Notes: generated from the letters alone by a model not told the origin. Numbered from the stretch's first letter, positions 27,110 through 37,583 are shown. The stretch is DNA of 64,000 nt from UBA1563 sp041671545 (GCA_041671545.1 JBAZBI010000010.1:62001-126000); one strand, 5' to 3'. Program-made: numbers and translations.

Positions 27110-30100
27110 TCATTTCAGCAGCGTCATTTTTTTTATATCTGAAAATTTGTCTGAGCTAATTTTTATAAAATAGATTCCCGAATTCACCGAAGCGCCGGAA
27201 TCGTTTTTCCCATCCCAACTTATATTATAGTAACCGGGTAATTTTTCTTCGTTCATTAACGTCTTAATTTTTTGTCCCATCACATTAAATATTTCAAGTT
27301 TTACGATTGATTGAGTTGAGAGTTGATATTCAATACTCGTCTGGTTGTTAAACGGATTGGGATAGTTTTGCCGCAATCCAAAATTCTTTGGTAGTTTAAT
27401 TTCTTGTTCATCTTTAGCATCAGTAACAAAATCATAAAGAGATTGAATATTGCTGTAGGGCAACGCGTAATTGTATACTCTGATATCATCCAATATGCCT
27501 TTGAAATTATATTGAGTATTATTTGGAAGCACTTGCCCGATCATTAAATCGATTGGAGTTGTCAGCATCAATCCTGAAAATGAAGTGAACGCGTCCAGTT
27601 CACCATTAATATAAATTTCATAATCATTCCCATCGTAAAGAACTGTTACATTGTAAAGAGTATTTGCCACCAACTCGGTTTCAGAATCAAGATCCTTTAT
27701 TCCTATGTTAGTTTTAACAGTCCATCTTATATGTTTATTTGTGATTGAGATTTTCCATCGGTTCTCCCAATTGCCGTGCGAAAGTGGATACGCTTCCCTA
27801 TCGAAAAATTCTCCGACTTTTATCCAAAAATTAATTGTGATACTGTTCTGGAAATTCAAGTTTGAGTTGCTTAATACTTTTATATTGTTAGCTGCACCAT
27901 CAAACGAATATGAGCTTGCAGCATTTCCAAAACGATCTGTTGTTAATGCAGCGCCGGACACTGTCCCATTATTATTAAATCCGCTTGCATCATTTGCATT
28001 TCCGGTAAAAGGATAAAATGCAACAAGTTCGCCAGTCTGCTTAATTGTGGTGTCACGGACAGAAACACCAATACTATCAAGCGCTGTTCCTCCACGCCCA
28101 TCTATTACCGAACAAAAGATGTAGTAATTTCCGACATTAACCGGCGCAGTCCATGTTACAGAAGAATCACTTCCGGCAAGTGTTCCAAAATCTGCCGACC
28201 AATTGTAAGTTAGCGTATCTCCATCCACATCAGAGGCAATACAATTTATTTTAGTAGCTGAACCGGGATGTATTTTTCTTGGATGCGCAGTTATTTTATT
28301 TATTGTCGGTGCAGTATTGATGAATTCCACTGCATCAACTACTATTGAATCAGAAACTACACCTCCGTTATTATCACTGACTTTACATTTGATAGAAAAT
28401 TTTCCGGAAGTTGAAGGCGGCAACCAGGTTACAATTGGTTCTGTTCCAGTAACGTTTCCGCCTGAGACAGACCATTCATAATTTATCGGGTCATTATCAA
28501 TATCAACCGCTGAACAATAAATTTTTGTAGAATCCCCTAAGGTGACAATTTGTTTTACTGCTGAAAGTGATTTGATTCGTGGTGAATGATTAGTTACACC
28601 TTGACCGGAATTAAAATCAATAACCACATTATTAACAAAAGCTTTTTCATTATCGTAATTAATTGTACTTCCTGCCGGAATGAGTACTGCAATAACTGAA
28701 GCATCGGCGGGAATTAGTATAGAAGTTTCTCCAACTACTGCTGATTTTATAATCGTATTGGAAACGGCATCATAAATATCGTGTGCTTCATTTCCAACAT
28801 TTATAACAACTGTCTTCTCTATTGAATAAGGATTGTAATATAGAAAAGTTGGGAGAGCGGTCTTATGAAAATAATCTGTCTTAAGTAAATCTAATTTTAA
28901 AATCATTGAAATATTTGTTGTGTCGATAATTCCGCCTAATATTCCAACGTGCGATGAACCGTAAAGAGCAAGATTTGTCATTCCCCAACCGCCGCTAATT
29001 GCATCACCGGTAGCATATGGACTAACTGCATATTGATTTTGTCGAAGCGCTTCATGCCCGATGTATGAATTCGGATCGTATTGATGCGCCCATTCTTCAC
29101 TATCTTGATATTGATCCGGAAGATAGTTGGTGTAAAACAATCGCGCAGAGTTAGCGGCATTTAAAACCCATTTGCCAATTGCCCGTGCATATCGGTCATC
29201 ATAGCGCACCAATGGAACAAGCGCTCCCACTTGCTCAAGGGTATTCATTAGAAAAGCATAATCATTTGAGCCGTTCACTTCACCAATTAAACCATTAATA
29301 TCATAACCTCCCCATTTACCAAGAATAGCGCCCCACTGGCGGAGCGCCCCAACATCAAAACACCAATTCATCATTTTTGAAATATCGTATTTTGTTCCAA
29401 GTTCTGCATTCATTCTTGCAGCGACATAAACACCGTACGGTAACTGCAATTCGTAAGAAGGATTCGTCGTTAAAGAGTTTAGAAATTCCAAACACCATTC
29501 GGCTCCGATTCTGTATTTTTCATTTTGGGTTTCCAGATATGCGTTGTAAAGTATCCATGCAAGAGCGCCTGCAGCTTCCGGTTCAACCACACCAGATGAA
29601 AGCGGTTTCATCGTCATAAGATCAAAGGCACGATAAGTCATATATGGAGTTTCCCAGGGAGTAGTGCTTCCTCCCATCGTTTTTACAGCATCCAACCATC
29701 TATCAGCAACTTTTGTAAATTGATTTGAAAAATCTCCGGTCGCCGGATACTGATCATATAATTGATAGAAAAAAATATTCGGCATTACATCGTACCACCA
29801 ATCATCCCAGTTGCTGCCTGTTGGATGATTGAGATAAACATTTGCATTATTCTCTTTATTAAAATATTCTTCGCACATCAACACCCAATTGTTTCCGTTC
29901 TGATTACTTTTATCGATGCCGGTTAAAGAGGCTCCAATAGTGGCCGGTATTAGATTTATAGTTTCTGCGGAAGATGGCGATTTTGTTCCCACTACCGTAT
30001 GAAGACCAAAGCTGTTGTGTGCGGGATAGTTAATCGTATTATTATTTATCCAAATAAGCGGAAGATATAACCCGGAGCGAGTAATATCGAAAACAAGACT

Positions 30101-30268
30101 ATCATAACCTGCGGTAATTTTTTTCCAGTCTCTCATTTCATAAGGAGATGGAAGATTTGGCATCTGCTCTATCCGATTGATATTTATTTGTTGAGCATTT
30201 ATTCCAATTAGAGAAATAAGAAAACAAAAAATAATTTTAAGAATTTTATTGTACATAAAATCTTTCAT
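27110..30268 (-). CDS. Secreted multidomain protein: six-hairpin-like, two PKD-like, LamG, T9SS tail
   Basis: This protein has about 1052 residues from the preferred ATG at 30268, which follows a purine-rich RBS (TAGGGACG). A frame extension to 30313 would overlap the upstream gene. After a signal peptide (IIFCFLISLIGINAQ) comes a region of about 550 residues, rich in Trp and resembling six-hairpin folds (NWDDWWYDVMPNIFFYQLYD, GWGMTNLALYGSSHVG). Two PKD/Ig-like domains follow (DIDNDPINYEWSVSGG and DVDGDTLTYNWSADFG), then a LamG-like concanavalin domain (FYPFTGNANDASG ... ILDDIRVYNYAL) and a T9SS sorting domain with NYPNPFN. It is probably secreted and surface-attached to bind or process extracellular glycan. 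The catalytic family is unrecognised. Confidence 0.75.
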   Translation of the reverse strand: MKDFMYNKILKIIFCFLISLIGINAQQININRIEQMPNLPSPYEMRDWKKITAGYDSLVFDITRSGLYLPLIWINNNTINYPAHNSFGLHTVVGTKSPSSAETINLIPATIGASLTGIDKSNQNGNNWVLMCEEYFNKENNANVYLNHPTGSNWDDWWYDVMPNIFFYQLYDQYPATGDFSNQFTKVADRWLDAVKTMGGSTTPWETPYMTYRAFDLMTMKPLSSGVVEPEAAGALAWILYNAYLETQNEKYRIGAEWCLEFLNSLTTNPSYELQLPYGVYVAARMNAELGTKYDISKMMNWCFDVGALRQWGAILGKWGGYDINGLIGEVNGSNDYAFLMNTLEQVGALVPLVRYDDRYARAIGKWVLNAANSARLFYTNYLPDQYQDSEEWAHQYDPNSYIGHEALRQNQYAVSPYATGDAISGGWGMTNLALYGSSHVGILGGIIDTTNISMILKLDLLKTDYFHKTALPTFLYYNPYSIEKTVVINVGNEAHDIYDAVSNTIIKSAVVGETSILIPADASVIAVLIPAGSTINYDNEKAFVNNVVIDFNSGQGVTNHSPRIKSLSAVKQIVTLGDSTKIYCSAVDIDNDPINYEWSVSGGNVTGTEPIVTWLPPSTSGKFSIKCKVSDNNGGVVSDSIVVDAVEFINTAPTINKITAHPRKIHPGSATKINCIASDVDGDTLTYNWSADFGTLAGSDSSVTWTAPVNVGNYYIFCSVIDGRGGTALDSIGVSVRDTTIKQTGELVAFYPFTGNANDASGFNNNGTVSGAALTTDRFGNAASSYSFDGAANNIKVLSNSNLNFQNSITINFWIKVGEFFDREAYPLSHGNWENRWKISITNKHIRWTVKTNIGIKDLDSETELVANTLYNVTVLYDGNDYEIYINGELDAFTSFSGLMLTTPIDLMIGQVLPNNTQYNFKGILDDIRVYNYALPYSNIQSLYDFVTDAKDEQEIKLPKNFGLRQNYPNPFNNQTSIEYQLSTQSIVKLEIFNVMGQKIKTLMNEEKLPGYYNISWDGKNDSGASVNSGIYFIKISSDKFSDIKKMTLLK

Positions 30269-30306
30269 AACAAACGTCCCTATCTTCCGGATAGCATTCA
30301 TTTCCT

Positions 30307-31275
30307 CTACCATGCATAATACTGCGGAGCTATTCCCGCCGGTGGAAATATGGTATCTATCTTTGACAGCGATTCCTTTGTAAATTTAATTTCCAAAGTT
30401 CTAAGTGAAGTTTCCAATTGCTGTAGAGTTCTTGGTCCTATGATTGGTGAAGTAACACCGGGTTGATTGATAAGCCATGCCAGTGCAGTGCTTGCGGGCT
30501 CTTCTCCAATTTCATCACAAAAGTTTTCCCACTTTTCAATTTGTTCTCTATTATTTTTTAATTTATAAATAATTTCTTCAGAAGTTCTTCGACCTTCAGT
30601 TAGGTTTTTTAAAACGCCTCCAAGTAAACCTCCTTCAAGCGGACTCCAGGGAATTATTCCGACGCCATAATAATTACAAGCCGGAATCATCTCACGCTCA
30701 ATTTTCCGATTGAAGAGATTGTACTTACTTTGCTCGCTGACCAATCCGAGTAAATTTCTTTTGCGTGCTTCTTCGTTTGCGGTTGCAATATCCCAACCGG
30801 CAAAATTGCTGCTGCCGACGTAAATTATTTTCCCTTCGCGTATCAGTTGTTCCATCGCCTGCCAAATTTCATCCCATGGAGTCTCCCGATGAACATGATG
30901 CATCTGGTACAAATCAATATGATCGGTCTTCAATCTTTTCAGACTATCTTCGCAAGCTTTTTTTATATGATAAGCAGAGAGGTGTTTTTCATTCACCCTA
31001 TCTCCCATTTCTCCGTATACTTTACTTGCCAGCACGATGTTGTTTCTCCGGTCTTTATTCTCTTCTAACCATTTTCCAATAAGTTTCTCAGTAATGCCTT
31101 CTCCTTTTTTGCCGCCATAAACATTTGCAGTATCAAAAAAATTAATACCGAGTTCTAATGCGCGATCCATTATTTGAAAACTTTCTTTTTCCGATGTGAA
31201 TGAACCAAAGTTCATTGTGCCAAGACAAAGTTTACTAACCTTTAAACCGCTTCGTCCTAATTTTGCATATTGCAT
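30307..31275 (-). CDS. Aldo/keto reductase
   Basis: This 322-residue TIM-barrel oxidoreductase lacks a signal peptide. The catalytic tetrad is visible: Asp and Tyr in FFDTANVYGG, Lys in VLASKVYG and His in YQMHHVH. The cofactor region SEQSKYNLFNR ... PWSPLEGGLLGG and the closing IIGPRTLQQLE fit NADP(H)-dependent family members of the YajO/YghZ-like group. It should act in the cytoplasm on a sugar-derived aldehyde or ketone. It is embedded in the mannoside operon between the GH2 gene and the large secreted protein. Confidence 0.88.
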   Translation of the reverse strand: MQYAKLGRSGLKVSKLCLGTMNFGSFTSEKESFQIMDRALELGINFFDTANVYGGKKGEGITEKLIGKWLEENKDRRNNIVLASKVYGEMGDRVNEKHLSAYHIKKACEDSLKRLKTDHIDLYQMHHVHRETPWDEIWQAMEQLIREGKIIYVGSSNFAGWDIATANEEARKRNLLGLVSEQSKYNLFNRKIEREMIPACNYYGVGIIPWSPLEGGLLGGVLKNLTEGRRTSEEIIYKLKNNREQIEKWENFCDEIGEEPASTALAWLINQPGVTSPIIGPRTLQQLETSLRTLEIKFTKESLSKIDTIFPPAGIAPQYYAW

Positions 31276-31310
31276 TTCTTCTCCATGTGGATATTCAATA
31301 AAAATATTTT

Positions 31311-33770
31311 TTAATGTAAATAAGCATTCAATGTGTTGATTTTAATATCCTTCACTTTAAATGGTTTAATTTGTTCTCCAATGATTTTCACTTTGATCTG
31401 TTCGCCAGGTAAAATAAAAAATCCTCTGTCTGAAAAAGTCAATTGCGGATGATATAAATCAACAAAGAAAACCGGATCGCTGCTTTCCAAAATTAACTCG
31501 GTGCAATTATCACCGGCAAAAGTTTCCAATTTTAATTTTGAATTTTTCAACTTAACATGTTTCCATGGTTTAGTCAGATAATAATTTCTGCAAACCGGTT
31601 GATTTGATTCGTCATACAAGACTGTCGTTAATACCCAATTTTCATCGTCTGGTAAATTCTTACGGAGGATCGAATTAATTTCTATTAGTCCTTTGTCGGC
31701 GATGTTCACCTTGACCGAACTGTCTTTCACTATTTCACCGGAGAATGAATTGATAACCACAATTCTCAATCTTCCGCTAATTTTGTTTTTGTTTTGATTG
31801 AGAAGAATTATTTTGATTTTACTTCCTTCATCTTTTAAGTAAAGTAATTGCGGCGCGAATGCATCCTTTACAAAATGGTATGCTAATTTTGGTTTGATTT
31901 CGGAATCAACGATTGACCAGCTTGTAACAGGCCAGCAATCATTCAACTGCCAAATTATACTGCCGTTTGTTCTTCCATTTGTTCGCCAATATTCAAGACA
32001 TGTTTTCAAAGCGAAAGCTTGATTCAATTGTGCCAGATACAAATAGTCGTTCCACTCTGTCTTGACGGGAAGATGACCGCTTAAGAATTTAATTATTCTT
32101 TCCGGTCCTTCAATTTGTTTGTTATGATGTTCGAAAATCTTGTCGCTAATACTTCTGTTTTCCATCGGCATATATTTTTCAAAAGTATCTTTGTTGGCGG
32201 GACCTTGAAAGCCAAACTCAGTGACAAATAAACTTCGGTCGTTTTTCACTTCATCATAATCAATCCACTTGCTCCAGATATTCCACTGATGCGTATTCCC
32301 GCTTTCAAATGAATTTGGATCATCGCCATTTCCAAAGGGAGAAGATTCCCAATAAGGACGTTGGGGATCTATTTTTTTCATCAGTTTAGGAAGAATGCTA
32401 TGAAAGATTTTATATCCCGGCATTTTTTTGTAGGATATTTTCTGTTCCTGAACCCATATCCATTCATTCTCATTATTGCCGCACCAAAGCGCAAGGCATG
32501 CATGGTGTTGAAGTCGTAAAACATTTTGAGTTACTTCTTCGCTAACATTTGAAATGAACTCATCATTCTCCGGGTAAGCGCCGCACGCAAACATAAAATC
32601 CTGCCAGACGAGTAATCCAAGTTCATCGCACAGATTATAGAATTCATCGTTCTCATAAATACCCCCGCCCCAAACTCTAACCATGTTAATGTTGGCTTGC
32701 TTAGCCATTGAAAACAAATCCGAATATTTTTTTGTAGTTACTCGCGGAAGAAATGAATCAGCCGGTATCCAGTTTACACCTTTACAATAAATATCTTTTC
32801 CGTTTATTCGAAATTTGAAAGTTGATACTTCTTTATCCTTTAATATTAATTCAATCGTTCTGATTCCGACTTTTCTTTTCACTTCATCAAGAAGAACATT
32901 TTTATCATCAACAATTCTAACATGCAACGAATATAAAGTTTGCTCTCCATCGCCATTGGGCCACCACAATTTTGGATTTTTAATTTTAAAAGTAATTTTG
33001 TTGCTCTTTGATCGTTGAATCGGAATTTTTTGTTCGTAAATATTTTCTTCATCTGATAAAGAAACAGACAGCCAAATATTCTTTGGCGTCATAAAGTTAA
33101 AATTTGTAGCAACTTCAACCTCAGCAAAATTTTTACTGATTTTTTTTGTGTTAAAAATTAAACTAACAATTTTAACACTTGGTCGTTCTTGCAAATAAAC
33201 TTTACGCCAAATACCGGATGTCGGGAAAGATGGTCCCCAATCCCAGCCAAACGAATACTGCGCTTTCCTTATATAAACTCGGCTTGAATTTAGTGCAACG
33301 GGAAGCATGCCATACTTTTTTTCTTGCTGAAGAGCATATCGAACTGGCGATTTTATTATGACCTTTAGCGTATTATCCGTTGGCTTCAAAATATTCTTAA
33401 CGTTATATGAACACGTTAAAAACATGTTATTCGTACTATCCAGTTTTCGATTGTTTAAATATATCTCACTAATAGTATCTATACCTTCAAAAATAAGATC
33501 AACGCTTTTATTTGTATCACTATGAAAATCAAATTTGGTTTGATAGATCCAATCACATTCGGTTATCCAATCCATTTTTAGTTCATTGTCGGTATAGAAA
33601 GGATCATCGATAAGTTTGTTGTTGAATAGATCAGTATGAATTGTCCCGGGAATTGTGGCGGCAAACTGTTTCCCGGGTTTTATTTTTTTGTTTGTGATAC
33701 TTTTAATAGAATTAGAAGATTCCGCTAAAGAAAAAGTCCAGTTCTTATTTAACTCATGCATTGCAACCAC
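31311..33770 (-). CDS. GH2-family beta-mannosidase
   Basis: This 819-residue protein lacks a signal peptide, so it is probably cytoplasmic. The GH2 layout is clear: sugar-binding domain (ATIPGTIHTDL, DWIYQTKF), immunoglobulin-like domain, then the TIM barrel. The acid/base Glu434 is in WCGNNENEW and the nucleophile Glu518 in VTEFGFQG. Markers of the beta-mannosidase branch include YIRKAQYSFGWDWGPSFPTSG, VNWIPADSF and WQLNDCWPVTSWSIVD. It would release mannose from the non-reducing end of imported beta-manno-oligosaccharides. An ATG three codons downstream is an alternative start. It is the most function-defining enzyme of the locus together with the GH130 pair. Confidence 0.9.
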   Translation of the reverse strand: MVAMHELNKNWTFSLAESSNSIKSITNKKIKPGKQFAATIPGTIHTDLFNNKLIDDPFYTDNELKMDWITECDWIYQTKFDFHSDTNKSVDLIFEGIDTISEIYLNNRKLDSTNNMFLTCSYNVKNILKPTDNTLKVIIKSPVRYALQQEKKYGMLPVALNSSRVYIRKAQYSFGWDWGPSFPTSGIWRKVYLQERPSVKIVSLIFNTKKISKNFAEVEVATNFNFMTPKNIWLSVSLSDEENIYEQKIPIQRSKSNKITFKIKNPKLWWPNGDGEQTLYSLHVRIVDDKNVLLDEVKRKVGIRTIELILKDKEVSTFKFRINGKDIYCKGVNWIPADSFLPRVTTKKYSDLFSMAKQANINMVRVWGGGIYENDEFYNLCDELGLLVWQDFMFACGAYPENDEFISNVSEEVTQNVLRLQHHACLALWCGNNENEWIWVQEQKISYKKMPGYKIFHSILPKLMKKIDPQRPYWESSPFGNGDDPNSFESGNTHQWNIWSKWIDYDEVKNDRSLFVTEFGFQGPANKDTFEKYMPMENRSISDKIFEHHNKQIEGPERIIKFLSGHLPVKTEWNDYLYLAQLNQAFALKTCLEYWRTNGRTNGSIIWQLNDCWPVTSWSIVDSEIKPKLAYHFVKDAFAPQLLYLKDEGSKIKIILLNQNKNKISGRLRIVVINSFSGEIVKDSSVKVNIADKGLIEINSILRKNLPDDENWVLTTVLYDESNQPVCRNYYLTKPWKHVKLKNSKLKLETFAGDNCTELILESSDPVFFVDLYHPQLTFSDRGFFILPGEQIKVKIIGEQIKPFKVKDIKINTLNAYLH

Positions 33771-33861
33771 TTTTGTAACCTTTGTCTCATTTCCAATTTC
33801 TAAAATATCTTTTCAAAAGACGAACGATATGAATTTGAATAATCGCTTTTTGGATTGAAAA

Positions 33862-35142
33862 TCATTTAATGTTTTCAAATTCCTTTAATGCAATTGGGTT
33901 TTGTGAAATTCTTAGTAAGGATAATAATCCTTCGATAGTAGATTCAGCGCCTGAATTTTTATTGATTAAATTTTCATTTTCAATTCCGTCATAAAAAATT
34001 CCGGTATGAGGATTATACATAACTTCATGAGCCGGATTTCTTCCAACAAACCATTGCGCGACTCTGCCAGCCTTTATTGCATACACTGAATCAGATGTAA
34101 TTTTATATGCTTCCAAAAGCGCAAAAACCATCGGTCTTACGTTATATGCTATTTGTGAATACCGGCTTGGTCCCACGGTTTCTATTTTACGATGATGTTT
34201 TCGCACTTTGAAGTAGCTTAAAAAATTTCTCTTGATTAGCTGATCATAAAAATTATCCAGCTCATAGAGAGCGCTCTTTTTAATTTTTTCATCTTTTAAA
34301 ATTTGATACGCTTTGAGTAAGGCATATGCTTGGGAATTGCCCCAACCGTGCCAGGTGTTTTGCCAGCTAAGAAAAGCGCCGTTGAATTCTGAATCTTTAT
34401 CTTTTATCTGCATCATCATGATGCCTTGGACCAAGGAGTTAATGTAAGTAAGAATTTCTTTATCACCGGTATTCTCGTAGTAGTCAGAAAGAAGTAAAAC
34501 CAAAACGGCTGACTGATCAGCGGCAGTTAAACCGGGAAGCCAACTCGGCAGCTTTACTCCGTCAATAATAATTTTGCCCTTAGTCTTGGGAATGATTCGT
34601 TTGATCGCTGCAATACCTTTTTCTATACTTTGTTTAACTCTAATGGATCTATCATCATCTGAATTTTTAAATTCCTTATAATTTTCCATCAACGCCCAGA
34701 GCACTCTCCAAGACCACCAATTTGGTTCTGCTACGCTTGTTTTAAAAGTTTTATTTATTGCATTGTCTTTCCAAATAAAATTGTAGAAGAATCCGTTCTC
34801 CGCCTGCATAGACACAAAGAACTCAACTAAATTAAAATATTTGACAAGACTTGCACTATCGTTATATGCTTTAAAATATTCTAAATAAAAAACTGCCGCG
34901 CGCGCCGCATCATCCACACAAGCATACCCTTCATCAATATCATCAACATATTTGTAGTCAGGCGCATTACTATAAATATGGATTACTGCCATCTGTCTGC
35001 CATTCACTTCAATTTCTTTGTAGAGATAATCAAGGTGTGATTTGTTTACCGTAAAAGTTGTTTGACCTATCGATAATTCACTACAAACGACAATGAGTAT
35101 CGTTATCAAAATCCATTTTACAAATGAGAGATTTGTTTTCAT
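33862..35142 (-). CDS. Exported six-hairpin glycosidase-like protein
   Basis: This 426-residue protein has a signal peptide (ILITILIVVCSELSIGQ). The mature part is helical, with regularly spaced Trp and Tyr residues and motifs GYACVDDAARAAVFYLEYF, AEPNWWSWRVLWALMENY, LTAADQSAVLVLLLSDYY, FVGRNPAHEVMYNPHTGIFYDGI and NSGAESTIEGLLSLL. These fit an (alpha/alpha)6-barrel, and the NSGAESTIE block recurs in carbohydrate-locus proteins near GH130 genes. The enzyme family and activity are not established. It lies 12 bp downstream of the smaller GH130 gene. Confidence 0.6.
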   Translation of the reverse strand: MKTNLSFVKWILITILIVVCSELSIGQTTFTVNKSHLDYLYKEIEVNGRQMAVIHIYSNAPDYKYVDDIDEGYACVDDAARAAVFYLEYFKAYNDSASLVKYFNLVEFFVSMQAENGFFYNFIWKDNAINKTFKTSVAEPNWWSWRVLWALMENYKEFKNSDDDRSIRVKQSIEKGIAAIKRIIPKTKGKIIIDGVKLPSWLPGLTAADQSAVLVLLLSDYYENTGDKEILTYINSLVQGIMMMQIKDKDSEFNGAFLSWQNTWHGWGNSQAYALLKAYQILKDEKIKKSALYELDNFYDQLIKRNFLSYFKVRKHHRKIETVGPSRYSQIAYNVRPMVFALLEAYKITSDSVYAIKAGRVAQWFVGRNPAHEVMYNPHTGIFYDGIENENLINKNSGAESTIEGLLSLLRISQNPIALKEFENIK

Positions 35143-35154
35143 TCTTGCTTAAAG

Positions 35155-36057
35155 CTATTTACATAGTGATAAAAGATAATCGACATTAGTTTCCGCTAAG
35201 CAGATATTTGTATCAGCGCCTGAATAATAAATCTTTATATCGCCGTTCTCTTCTATTATCCAACCATTGGAGAAAATAACATTGTTAACATCACCGATAC
35301 GTTCATAATCTTTTTCAGGAGAAAGAATTGGTTCTTTGCTTTTCCCTTTTACAATCCAGGGTTTTTCAAGATCAAGCAGAACGACACCAAGTTTATAGAT
35401 AGCACCCATACCAAATGATCTTACTCCGTGGTAAAGCATCAACCATCCTTCTGAAGTTTTGATCGGATTACTTGATGAACCGATTTTATCTGATTCCCAT
35501 GTTCCTTCTTCCGGAGAGAGAAGGACTTTATAACCGCCCCAGTGGATTAAATCCGGACTGCGACTTATCCATATATCTCTTCTGTTTTCTGCTGTTGGGC
35601 GATCTACTTTCCAATAAGAGCCATTAATTTTTTCAGGAAAGAGTGCGCAATCTTTATTTGAAGGTTCTGAAATTGGACCGTGAATTTTAAAGTCTGCAAA
35701 ATTTGTTGTTTCTGCTAACATTACAACCGGTTGATATTTCGAATAACCGGTATACGTTATATAAAATCTATCTTCAATCTGTGTAATGCGTGCATCTTCA
35801 ACTCCCCAATTCACATATTCATAACAATCTTTATGATCTTCTGCAGTAAGTACGGGCTTTGAAGAGACGGTGAAATTATATCCGTCTTCGCTTTCTGCAA
35901 CAACAAATGATGACCTCCCTATCGGCATTTCAACTCTGCATAGGAGTAAATATTTCCCGTTGTACTTAACCGCTCCGGGATTAAAAATACTATTTATCTT
36001 GAATGAAACATTCTCTTTAGTGAGGATGGGATTTTTACTATATCTATATATTTCCAA
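35155..36057 (-). CDS. GH130 family beta-mannoside phosphorylase-like protein
   Basis: This 300-residue protein has no signal peptide. The five-bladed propeller pattern of GH130 is visible: SIFNPGAVKYNGKYLLLCRVE, WGVEDARITQIEDRFYITYTGYS (with the conserved ED), DCALFPEKINGSYWKVDRPT, and GWLMLYHGV. GH130 enzymes split beta-mannosidic bonds with phosphate to give mannose 1-phosphate, although some members are hydrolases; this sequence does not decide which. It is cytoplasmic and sits 30 bp after a second, longer GH130 gene. Together they should break down imported mannosides. Confidence 0.88.
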   Translation of the reverse strand: MEIYRYSKNPILTKENVSFKINSIFNPGAVKYNGKYLLLCRVEMPIGRSSFVVAESEDGYNFTVSSKPVLTAEDHKDCYEYVNWGVEDARITQIEDRFYITYTGYSKYQPVVMLAETTNFADFKIHGPISEPSNKDCALFPEKINGSYWKVDRPTAENRRDIWISRSPDLIHWGGYKVLLSPEEGTWESDKIGSSSNPIKTSEGWLMLYHGVRSFGMGAIYKLGVVLLDLEKPWIVKGKSKEPILSPEKDYERIGDVNNVIFSNGWIIEENGDIKIYYSGADTNICLAETNVDYLLSLCK

Positions 36058-36087
36058 TTAATTTACCTTTTGGTTTACGATCTTGAA

Positions 36088-37539
36088 TCAAACTTCAGTT
36101 AATTTTTTTAGTAATTCACTAAGATTGACTTTTGCAATGCTGCTTGCATGGTCAGACATAGCGTAGGGAATTATAAGTTCATCTCCATGTATTGCCCCAC
36201 CACAACTATAAACCACATTGGGGACGTAGCCTTCTCTTTCATTTTCGTTGGGTGTCAACAAAGGTTCTTCCAATCGACCGATAACTTTTGACGGATCATC
36301 TTTATCTAACAAAAACGCTCCAATTGAATATTCGCGCATAGCTCCAACACCATGACTTAATACCAGCCAGCCAGCTTCGGTTTCAATAGGTGAACCACAA
36401 TTGCCAAGCTGCACAAATTCCCACGGATATGTCGGTTTAAGAATTAGTTGTTTTGAGTACCAGAAGTGAAGATGTTCAGAAAACATTAAAAAAATATTTT
36501 CATTATCCTGCCGCGAGATCATGGCATAGAGTCCATTAATTTTTCTTGGGAAAAGTGCCATGCCTTTATTTTGTACTTCAGGTCCATTTAAGGTACTTAC
36601 TTTAAAATATAGGAAGTCTTTGGTTTCAAGAAGCTGAGGGAAAGTTACCTTACCATCGAATGCCGTATAAGTAGCATAATAAGTTCGCTCTCCGTTTTCA
36701 TCAGTAAATTCAACGAACCGGGCATCTTCAATCCCATTAATTTCTGAAGGAGAATGAGGAAAAATTATTCTCTCCGAAAGTCTTTGGTCGGGTGAATATT
36801 GGATCTCATAATTTGAAAGTGCCAGAGATAAAATTGCTTTTGCTGTAAGCTCTTTTTCTCCCCCTTTCTTTTTGAAAGGACGTACTAATATTTTTATACA
36901 GTCTTCAAGATCGGTCATGGTAAAATTATCCTCTAGACCGCTCATCACTTGTTTGGCAAAATCATTCAGTAAATCAAGCTCGATAAGCTTTCGTTCAAAT
37001 AGTTTTTTTTCGTAAACAGGATTTGTAATATTTTCTGAAGTTGTTACATAGCGGGTTGGAGTATTAATCGTAATTCCATTTTCCTTATCGATTACCCCTG
37101 ATCTGAACGTGATAGATGAAAGATGTCCTTCACCGGTAGCTCGTAAACTTAATATAAAACGGCGACTTCCTTCGGGAAGCTCTGATTGATCAGGGTGCCA
37201 CACCATTGAAGGATTAAAAAGAGCGGCGGACTCCATAGAATATTCTTGTGTAAAATAAGCGCCGATCAACAATTTTCTTTCCTCACTAAGAACCTGATCT
37301 GTTAACAAATGTTTTTTCATCTCTTCAAATCTGTTAAGGAAAAAATTGCGCAGTCTTTGATGGCGTACTTCAAATTCAGTAATCACCTGCCCAAGTTCTT
37401 TTTTAACTTCTTCTTCAGAAAGAGTAAGAATTCTGCCAATAATCTTTAAAATTCTTTCTTCTGATAATATCGTAAACGGCCTGTATACAACTCTCTTGTA
37501 ATCAGGTTTAATTACTATGCCGGTTCTAATTGCTTTCAT
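36088..37539 (-). CDS. GH130 family protein, long form
   Basis: This protein has 483 residues from the ATG at 37539, which has GGAAAAAG just before it; an upstream TTG frame start at 37563 is less likely. An N-terminal extension of about 130 residues precedes the GH130 core, which shows NGIEDARFVEFTDENGERTYYATYTAF, KGMALFPRKINGLYAMISRQD, LGNCGSPIETEAGWLVLSHGVG and GYVPNVVYSCG. The extended N-terminus with YRPF and LSLRATGEGHLSSITFRSG matches long GH130 forms found beside mannan or N-glycan loci. Predicted cytoplasmic. It likely uses a different mannoside linkage or chain length from the smaller GH130. Confidence 0.88.
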   Translation of the reverse strand: MKAIRTGIVIKPDYKRVVYRPFTILSEERILKIIGRILTLSEEEVKKELGQVITEFEVRHQRLRNFFLNRFEEMKKHLLTDQVLSEERKLLIGAYFTQEYSMESAALFNPSMVWHPDQSELPEGSRRFILSLRATGEGHLSSITFRSGVIDKENGITINTPTRYVTTSENITNPVYEKKLFERKLIELDLLNDFAKQVMSGLEDNFTMTDLEDCIKILVRPFKKKGGEKELTAKAILSLALSNYEIQYSPDQRLSERIIFPHSPSEINGIEDARFVEFTDENGERTYYATYTAFDGKVTFPQLLETKDFLYFKVSTLNGPEVQNKGMALFPRKINGLYAMISRQDNENIFLMFSEHLHFWYSKQLILKPTYPWEFVQLGNCGSPIETEAGWLVLSHGVGAMREYSIGAFLLDKDDPSKVIGRLEEPLLTPNENEREGYVPNVVYSCGGAIHGDELIIPYAMSDHASSIAKVNLSELLKKLTEV

Positions 37540-37583
37540 CTTTTTCCATAAATTGTTTTTCAATCATTTAAGATAATATCTTT

